Assembly: GCA_023014365.1 (NCBI GenBank)
Contig: JAEBUN010000075.1
Coordinates: forward strand, 1 to 64,000
Reading direction: 5' to 3'
Origin: Lepiota brunneoincarnata
Lineage: Eukaryota > Basidiomycota > Agaricomycetes > Agaricales > Agaricaceae
DNA length: 64,000 nt
The notes below the pieces were generated by a model. The model was not told where the DNA came from. It saw only the letters and a list, made by a program, of their open reading frames with translations, and did no database searches. The first letter of the stretch is position 1, and every line of letters begins with the position of its first letter. Of the stretch, positions 56,446-64,000 are shown one piece after another. The translations under genes and the position numbers were made by a program.

Positions 56446-59244
56446 CTACCTCCCGGAGCGGATGATATCAGCGGCCTATAGAATTAGTTACATTTTCACC
56501 AGTGTCCAACAATAACATACCTTCTCTGCAATGGCGTAAACGGTGGCCTGTAAGTGAGCACCGACGATAAGGGGCATAATGCTTGCGTCGATGACTCGGA
56601 GGTTGGAGGTACCGTAAACTTTGAGATTGGAATCGACAACACCTATAAGCATACACAGAGCTTGATCAGCATGCTTGAACTATGACATGACTGGAAGCAG
56701 ACCTCCAAGGTCCCGAGATGCCATCGCAGCCGTTCCTACGAGATGGTCGCCAGTCTGCAAGTACATGTAACCCCCATTCCGAGAAGGACGAAAGGACGCT
56801 ACTTACGAGGAATGACGAAATGACGAAGCTGGGTTTGCAATGATTGTGAACACGCGCCAGAAGAAGGAAAGGGAATATAGCTCACTTTTCCAGGTCCGCC
56901 GTATTGCTCTGGGGCGGGGGAAGCTGTTGCTCAACCAAGAGATTTGCGATAGGCTGGTGCTGAGAAACTTCAACGCTGATATTTGCGAACGAACGAAGCG
57001 ATATAAGGTCTAAATGACGGGACGTCAGTTGCTTTACCAGCCATCAGAAAGAAGAAAGTACCATAATCGAAAGAGAGATATTTAGGATCGATGACTGGGT
57101 GTGCGAGGGGGTCTGTGCTGTTGATGTGCTATAGGTTCAGGTAAGTCACCTTTTCAAAACAGCGCAAAGCGACAGGAATTACAATTATTCCTCGGCTGAG
57201 CGGATGCTAGAACGTAGGTACGTTAGTCTTCTGCACTTCTCCACAGACAGCGACTTGCCATTAGCCCCGATACGATACACAGATACTTCGTGTTGTTCGC
57301 TGGATTGACCACACCATTTGACTTTGCGATGAACTCGCCTAGCGGCACGGACCCGTCTTTCAACCAGCCCAACTGGATATTGAATTGTGCGCGTTGTAGA
57401 GGGGTGAGTGCGTTGTTGTTCGACTCAAGCGACGCAGTGAGCTCGGATACCAGCTCCCGGGCGACTGATTCCGGAAATACGGTATCGGTGGAGGTGACAA
57501 AAGCTAGGCTGGAGTCGCGCGTATTAAGGAAGCCTGTCTTGGTTTTGTTACTGTGGGGTACATTAATGTTGTCATGACGACAAACTGCTGGGAAGGGACT
57601 TGCTAGATTATTGTCTGCTCCTCCAGGAAGGTCGCGTTGTACCGTAATGGATCTAGCAGGAGGCTCAGAGGGTTTCAAGGTCGTATCGCTGGGTAGATGC
57701 CGCACCGAAGGTCGTAATATTAGGAAGAGTTACCCATTGGGCTATCGTATATATATGGTCCTGTACACCAATTAGTACGATGTCGAATATTGGCAAACTT
57801 CTCACTTGAAGGTTCGTTCCTACACCCGGGAGATCAACTAGTGTATCAATCCCGAGGCTTGACAGAATTGTCTTGTCTCCCAATACCTGGAAATGTTGAG
57901 TACGAGAGGAAGAAGGAATCGATTTGAAACGCGCACCCGACAGCTCAAGTAGTTGGGGTGTTTGCACTGTGCCTGCTGCAAGTATGACCTCTTTCGAAGC
58001 CTTTGCAGTGAAGGACTTCGCCATTACTGACGAAAGAGACGCCAGTAGCTTTGCTATCACCTCGCGAATGTTTAGTCGGGGGCAAACAGTATCTTGGCAG
58101 CCTGATGACTCGAATGTAAATGGAAATCCGGACCGAAGACTACAATACATACTTGGGCACCTGGTCAAGACGTGAAAGTTCTTTCTTCTAGAGGCGGGGC
58201 AGTAATACGCGCTTGCACTGTATGACCGCACTCCATTGAACACAGCTGTCCGTTCATTCCGCACGCCAGAAGAGTTGCCTCCTATCTATGATGTCATCTT
58301 AGTGACATCCGGGAGGCGTAATTCTGCAGACTTACAGTATTCGGGTTCGTCGGAACTCCGAGCTTATTCCAAGTCGAGGCTAGTGGTACAGCCAAATCTC
58401 CATAAATATTGTTATAGGATGCCTGCAGCGGAATAGGTTAGATCAGAAGAATGGCTAAGAACGGTACGCTCACGTGTATGGGACCGTGGAAGCCATCCTG
58501 AACTTCAAACTCTTTACTGAGCCATGGCATAACCTTCCTTTGAGACTCCAGGGAACACGTCATTATCGGTGAGATCCATTGTCTCTGATTTAATAAAGTA
58601 CGGAAGGAGATTGTGAAAGTTCCAGTCGCTACCCTTGATGAACGACTGCCACGAATCATATTCTAGTTTTGACGCGCGGTCCCAGGCCAAGAGGTTGATT
58701 CCTGTGGAACCACCAAGCATTTTTCCTCTACGAAGATAAGCAAAGAATCGCTGACGAGGGCAAGGTGGTTACCGAATCTCTTGAATTATTCTACCAGCGG
58801 CGTGGTCTTGAGGAACTGTCTCAAAGAGCCAATCATAGTTGGCATTTCCAAAGATCTGGCCGCCAAACGCTGTTTCGTGTGTGAGATATGTAGCTCGTTC
58901 GTTCCGCGACACGTACCAGGCACATCTATCAGGGGATCGTTAACATGGAATACCCCCGCCTCGATGACACCGACGTTTATATTAGCATCTTCAGATAGCC
59001 TCGTTGCGACGGTCAACCCGCCAGCACCTGAACCTGAATGTACACAGTATTAATAGCTGCCGCCGCCACGCATGCAAATGAGAGGTTTCTTTCCTATCAC
59101 AATGTAGTCCAGCGGCAGCTTGGAAAACTGCTCTGCGTTCAGAGAAGGCAACACACAGTCTGAAACTATGGCATTGGTGGGCGTCAGGATCACTGCAATG
59201 GTTAGGGCGATGAATGGGGAAGCATAGCGTCGCATGATGAGCAA
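56446..59244 (-). CDS. GMC oxidoreductase, secreted, aryl-alcohol-oxidase-like
   Basis: Minus-strand, many exons; start at 59244 (MLIMRRYASPFIALTIAVIL, signal peptide) or 59235, stop at 56446. The FAD ADP-binding loop is spliced to IVIGSGAGGLTVATRLSED. Next come VGVIEAG, the GMC signature KMLGGSTGINLLAWDR (about 58715), the middle domain with KEVILAAGTVQTPQLLELSG, VDLPGVGTNLQDHIY, and the C-terminal catalytic part TGDHLVGTAAMASRDLGG, VVDSNLKVYGTSNLRVID and IVGAHLQATVYAIAEKAADII. The His in DHLVG and the His in GAHLQ are in the positions of the catalytic pair. It oxidises an alcohol with FAD and O2. In this setting it could act on a pathway alcohol or supply peroxide. Divergent from the SDR gene. 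Confidence 0.92.
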
Positions 59245-59774
59245 CAGACTCGGAGTTCTCGTGCAGCGGGTAGGCTCTTAAGAACAATTGGCAATAATTT
59301 CTGGAGTGCCGTCACCACATCTCCGATACAAAGTACGAAAAGTGCCGAACAGAGGGACTGATCATCAAGAAGCTGATGAAGGGCAGCACCTGAAGGCGGT
59401 TGTGAGGTGGGGGTGGGTCAGAGCCATGATACCGCTCTCACGCAAAATGCCGGCGCAGTCTCGGGAGAATGGAACACCCTGCTAGCATACCGGCAAGCGC
59501 CCACGCCCCCCGCACAGCCTGACGTTTCGAACTGGTTTGATGGGGTTAGCGTCACGTGCCCACACCAGGTTCATCAATCGCCTATCTGCCCCGTCACACC
59601 AAAGTCCCACCGTCATCTCTTCCAATCCAACGTGTACTATTTCAACTTTCCAATCGCCTAAGGCCAACATGGGAGCGGCGGCATCCGGCGCTTATGTAAT
59701 ACGACCATCGTATAACAGCTTGCCCACTTGGAGCCCCGTTCACTGCACATTCTGCAGCTTCATCATCATCAGCA
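59245..59774. promoter_or_regulatory. Bidirectional promoter region, GMC and SDR
   Basis: 530 bp between divergent starts. No specific element is claimed; shared regulation is an inference from layout. Confidence 0.45.
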
Positions 59775-61064
59775 ATGGGGACCGCTATGTCTATGTATAA
59801 CGCGTGCTTCCCTCCGAAGGCCAAATGGTCTACAAATGATATCCCTGACCTCTCTGGAAAGGTGATCATTGTCACTGGTACGTCTATTCCTGCATTGCAA
59901 CAACCAGCCACTAAACGGGGGTACAGGAGGAAATAGCGGTATCGGAAAGGAAACCGTCAAGGCATTGCTATCCAAAGGAGCCAAGGTCTACATAGCATCC
60001 CATAACAAGGAGCGTGCCGACGCTGCCATACAAGAGCTCAAAACCCTTACCAACAACGAGGCACTTTTCATAGAATTGGATTTGGCCAGCCTTAGCTCGG
60101 TGAAGGCTGCCGCCAAAGCTTTCCAAGAGCTGGAGAGCAAACTCGACGTCCTCATCAATAACGCGTGCGTGTTTTTGTCCGCAATTGTCTGGCGTACGCT
60201 CCCTAACCATGTGTCTGTAGAGGGGTAATGATTCCCGACCCCAAGGCCATCACCGCTGAAGGCTACGATCTTCAATTCGGCGTCAACGTTGTTGGCTAGT
60301 ACTTTCATTTATCTACAGCCTCGCCTCTGACAGTCTCTGTAGGGCACTACTACTTCACGCAGCTCCTTTTACCGCAACTCATGGCCGCTGGCTCCTCGCG
60401 GATAGTCAATCTCACTTCACATGGTCATATTCTCGTCAATGGGATCAATTGGGACACTGTGAAAGATGGGCCTGCACGTCAGAAGACAAAGCCGTTGGAC
60501 CTGTACAACCAAAGCAAGTTTGTAAGTTAACCCTTTGTCTCAACTGTTCGTTTCGCTAAGCGATTTCTTCAGGCTAACGTTACCCTCGCTCATGAATTCG
60601 CAAGGAGGTACGGCGATAAGGGGATTGTCTCGACGTCCGTTCATCCCGGTAGGCCATATCTTCTAGCATCCTCTCCTATGCTAAGAGCATCTCTTTTCAG
60701 GTCTCATTGTGACTAATCTTGGACGAACCATGTCACGGACAGTTGTGAAGATAGTCGTATGTACCCTCATACTAGATTCTTACTCCCCCGCTGTAGCAAT
60801 CTCTTAGGGCTTAGTGTCGTACACTGCGGAACAGGGAGCGTTGACGCCGCTCTGGGCCGCGACCTCCCCAGAGACAGCCAATGCAAACGGCAAAGTGCGG
60901 GGTCTTTTCTTGATCTTCCGTCGATATTTCGACTGATAGTTTTCTGGTTTCAGTATCTGATACCTTGGGGACGATTTGGAGAGGGCCATCCCGGTGCATC
61001 TGATCCCAAGATCGGAAACGAGCTCTGGGCTTGGCTGGAGGAACAAACCAAGGACGTTCAGTAG
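59775..61064 (+). CDS. Short-chain dehydrogenase/reductase
   Basis: ATG at 59775 (MGTAMSMYNACFPPK), stop at 61064; at least seven exons with introns near 59879-59927, 60167-60221, 60757-60807 and 60897-60953 among others. The Rossmann fold is complete: TGGNSGIGKE (cofactor loop), an acidic-free second strand SHNKERA, DLASLSSV, NNA, catalytic Ser in IVNLTSHGHI, YNQSK (Tyr and Lys), and VHPGLIVTNLGR. The C-terminal exons read GLVSYTAEQGALTPLWAAT and WAWLEEQTKDVQ, typical of the retinol-dehydrogenase-like SDRs of fungi. It is expected to interconvert an alcohol and a carbonyl with NAD(P)H. It is adjacent to the UbiA gene in tandem. Confidence 0.93.
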
Positions 61065-61688
61065 TGCATTTTGTACATAGAGCATTTGCTTTGTCATCCT
61101 GGTGCAAAACATCGGCCTATTTCCCATGCGGTGCATCTTTAAACATGAACCAGACGCCGGCACAAACCGATGCCAATGTTTCGCTTCGTCCTCGGTGATA
61201 GTAACGAACCACAAACCGGACTATGCCTGGGCGTGAAGCAATTAATCAAACTTTGCTTCTGTTCCTATTCATTGTTGCCCTTCGGGTATTAAGGTCCTGG
61301 AAAATAGCCATCTGTCTGCTGTGCAGACAATATCAAGACCCAGAGATGGATGCCTGTTGTCTATTTTCGACTTGAAACCTTGAAGATGGAACATCGATCG
61401 GTTACATAATTTCCCAAGTCCCGTAGCGATATCAATCTCATCGCGGGGCATCCGAGTACATCTCTAGTGAGATATCCACTACTCGCCCCTGCATCCGCTG
61501 TTCCCTCCACAGCGCTCCGTTGTGATCTAATCATCTCTTTTTGCCCGCGCAAGGAAGACTCATTGAAAACAATAAAAACCCTCGGTTCAACATTCGGTTG
61601 GCCTAAGTACCTCCCCCGAGTACCGAAAATTTGCTCGATTGTTATGCCAATTTCTGAACCCGTCCAACAGGCATCATAGACGGTCAAG
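61065..61688. promoter_or_regulatory. Upstream region of the UbiA gene
   Basis: 624 bp between the SDR stop and the UbiA start. Antisense frames here (for example 61765-61361) extend into the UbiA first exon and are treated as shadows. Confidence 0.4.
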
Positions 61689-62723
61689 ATGTCCCTACAC
61701 CAACTGGGTAGCACCCTGTTCACTTTGTTCCTCTTCACCAAGTCAGACATTAAAACCACCCTCATTCCACTCGTAATTAGTTCAATTTCTCAGGAGGACG
61801 TCGTACTGATTATTCCTCTTCATAGGCAATTGCGGGCATGGTTGGTGCTCCTGTCTGGTCCTTCAGGCACTTCATAGAGGAGTTCCTGTGGGTCTGGCTC
61901 CACCTCCTCCAATTTACGACCTCCAATCAGTCGTGCTCGTTGACGGCAGTCTCCGAGGACGCCGACAATAAACCTGATCGTCCCATTCCATCTGGTAGAA
62001 TCACTTTGCGCCATGCACGCATCCTCCGGTGGTCCCTGGTTCCCACCTGCCTTCTAATTTCTCGGCAATTTTCTACAGCCGTTCTGACGTCGAGTATGGC
62101 TGTCATTGCAATCACGACATGGTATAACGAGTTCGGGGGAAGTAGTAACCACTGGTCTATCCGTAATCTCCTCAACGCTATTGGCTTTGGGGCATTTAAT
62201 GCGGGCGCCACACTCATCGCAGGTACTGCTCTACCCACGTCCAATATTCGTCGTTTGACCATTATCCCTAGGTCGTAACCGTCACGAATTCGACACAGTA
62301 GCACTACGGGCGATCCTCTTGACTATCGGCATATATGCCACCACTACGCACACGCAGGACTTTAAGGATGTCGAAGGTGATATAAAATTCCTTCGGTCCA
62401 CTGTGCCCCTGGCATATCCTCGTCTCGCTCGCCCTAGCGTTCTTCTTGGTATGTTAACCTGGTCCATATACTTGTCCTACGTATGGAGTCTAGACATGAT
62501 CACATCTGCTGTGATGTGTGGGCTCGCAATCTACGTTGGACTGCGGTTCTGCACTAAGGACGGGCGGAGGAACGATCAGGTCTCATTTTATTGGTATAAT
62601 GTGAGTACTGTCTAGAAACAGCTCATAATATTTTCCTGACACATTTTCACTTAGCTATGGCTTTCATTTACGTATGCGCTTCCTGGTTGGTATCATATCA
62701 GAATGCATCTTAGCACCATCTGA
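61689..62723 (+). CDS. UbiA-family prenyltransferase or UbiA-type terpene cyclase
   Basis: ATG at 61689 (MSLHQLGSTLFTLFLFTKSDIKTTLIP), then exons beginning AIAGMVGAPVWSF, RNRHEFDTVALRA (about 62273) and LWLSFTYALPGWY, stop TGA at 62721-62723. The protein is about 290 residues and largely hydrophobic. Both Asp-rich motifs that bind Mg-diphosphate are present: SEDADNKPDRPIPSGR (matches the NDxxDxxxD motif) and HTQDFKDVEGD. UbiA enzymes are intramembrane and either prenylate an aromatic acceptor or, as in the fumagillin cyclase Fma-TC, cyclise an isoprenyl diphosphate. No polyketide synthase or other aromatic-scaffold gene is in view, which favours terpene cyclisation but does not prove it. Candidate core enzyme of the cluster. 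Confidence 0.9.
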
Positions 62724-62947
62724 AGCACGCGCCCTGTGACCAGTATCTATTGTCTAAGCTAGAATATTTCGTATCGCTTATGTCCTTTTCGATTCGCTGT
62801 TTATGTATTTATATATTATACCCCGGAAGCTGCACTGTGCGTCGCCGGTCGTGCACATACCATCACATGATTTGTATTTCGACATCCGCGATATAGGGAA
62901 GTTCCAGGCTAATATGTACAAGTGGCATCTCTGGGTAAATATAGTAT

Positions 62948-64000
62948 CATTCGCCGAGAGCAGCATCAATCCAATCTTGAGCTTTTGCTGATCGGAGCGT
63001 TATGTGACAGGGAAACGGAACCGGGTGTCTGAACATGCCAGTGAGTATACACAGTCCGATAATATAGCGGTGAACAACCTACCGAGAAAATTTATCGGTG
63101 TATTCCACCGCAGGGGGCGACCCTGACGAGGGAGATATGTCGTACACCGCTAAAACTGTAGAGAGCGTAAAGAAAAGCATTGTATCAGCTAAATCCATTC
63201 CAGGACATATTCTGAGTATCAGTGCGTTAGATTGGTTCATATTCTGCAGAAGTAAAAGTACCTTCGCCCTGTGCCAAAAGCGAACTCACGTGGATCGAGT
63301 TGTGGCTTTTCACCTATAAACCTCTCCGGACAGAACTCCGTCGGATTCGGATAGATGGTTGGGTCTTGAGAAATCGCCCTGGCCAAGATGTAAGCAAGCA
63401 TAGAAGGGTAAAAAAGTTAGAACACAGCTTACCATGCGTTGACGAGGACAGTTGTATTTTTGGGTATGTAATGCCCATTATAAACCACGTCTTCGACAAA
63501 CATGTGAGGAATCCCCATTGGTGCCACAATTCCCCACCTATGTAGCTCAGTTATCAAGGCACACAGATAGGGAAATTGCCCCTTTTCACTGATATTGGGA
63601 CAGCGGTCCATGTGTTCAGTGAATGCGTCGATTTCTGCCTGTGCTTTCCTTTGCACGCCAGGGAAAAGGCACATCGCCAAATAGAAAGAACATAAGGTGG
63701 ATACTGTCTGTGAGGATGGCGAAATGAGCAATGTTGGATGGGCAAAAGAAGCCGCGTCGCATACTGTATCAGATCCCCCGGCGCTGGAATACGTTTCTCA
63801 ATGTCCTGGAGAGGGGTGTAACTTCGTGGAACTCACTAGATATTTCCTACAAGCCAAGCAAGTGATGTTTCCCCCTCCTCTGTTGACGCTCGTGCCGGAA
63901 ACTCTTGCATCAAAGAGACGCAGACGCAGTCTGGAGCGGTACCCTCAGACTAGATAATCAATTCTTTGAGTACGGGCACGACAGAGTTTTACTGAGGTTG
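62948..64000 (-). CDS. Cytochrome P450 (cluster P450-2), partial at window end
   Basis: Minus strand, N-terminus beyond the right edge. Visible in coding order: VSTLCSFYLAMCLFPGVQRKAQAEID (I-helix end to J helix), LITELHRWGIVAPMG (ExxR), HYIPKNTTVLVNAW, spliced to DPTIYPNPTEFCPERFIG, the haem loop FGTGRR-ICPG joined across a 50-bp intron near 63210-63258, LADTMLFFTLSTVLAVYDI, and a last exon HPVPFPCHITLRS to the stop at 62948. Spacing of the haem-loop intron matches P450-1, which suggests the two genes are related. It is convergent with the UbiA gene, 224 bp apart. Confidence 0.9.

Noticed and set aside
57665..58264. Long minus frame taken as a separate gene
   Set aside because: It is a read-through of several GMC exons and introns; the GMC motifs require splicing.

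Overview
The window looks like nuclear DNA of an agaricomycete (basidiomycete) fungus. Host genes on the right carry many introns of about 40-65 bp. The gene set (UbiA-type enzyme, P450s, GMC oxidoreductase, SDR, MATE pump, APC permease) and the chromodomain Gypsy, Copia, Tad-like LINE and Tc1/mariner elements fit this. No tRNA, rRNA or CRISPR was recognised.

Bases 1-38,183 are one pile of mutually inserted transposable elements, reconstructed from target-site duplications (TSDs) and interrupted reading frames. The oldest layer is Gypsy A on the minus strand. It is interrupted by a Tad-like LINE (3869-7098), several solo LTRs, a deleted Tc1-like element (8532-9722) and an inverted solo LTR (11439 to 38132). 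Inside that LTR sits Gypsy C on the plus strand (11673-37973, TSD ctata). Inside the 3' LTR of Gypsy C sits a Tc1/mariner element (22796-37796, TA target). Inside that lie a Copia element (23105-27977, TSD cttaa), a solo LTR (28022-28729, TSD aaggg) and the young Gypsy B (29926-37729, TSD catga). That is five levels of nesting.

Older elements are AT-rich and full of stop codons, nearly all TGA where arginine (CGA) is expected. Gypsy B is CpG-rich, has LTRs that differ at one position that I saw, and has open gag and pol frames plus a spliced antisense gene with a zinc-cluster-like motif. Both plus-strand Gypsy elements carry an 11-nt segment just after the 5' LTR that is complementary to an LTR segment about 34 nt downstream of a TATA box. 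This is the arrangement used by self-priming Tf1/sushi elements.

From 38,184 onward the sequence is host-like. It holds a 205-bp solo LTR, a secreted cysteine-rich protein with a GPI-type tail, a weakly supported small gene, an amino-acid/GABA-type permease, a MATE exporter and a secreted agmatinase-family enzyme. The last 10 kb looks like a terpenoid-type biosynthetic cluster: P450, GMC oxidoreductase, SDR, UbiA-family prenyltransferase or terpene cyclase, and a second P450 that runs off the right edge. A plausible reading is that the UbiA protein makes an isoprenoid scaffold, the P450s, GMC and SDR oxidise or reduce it, and the MATE protein may export it. The product is unknown.
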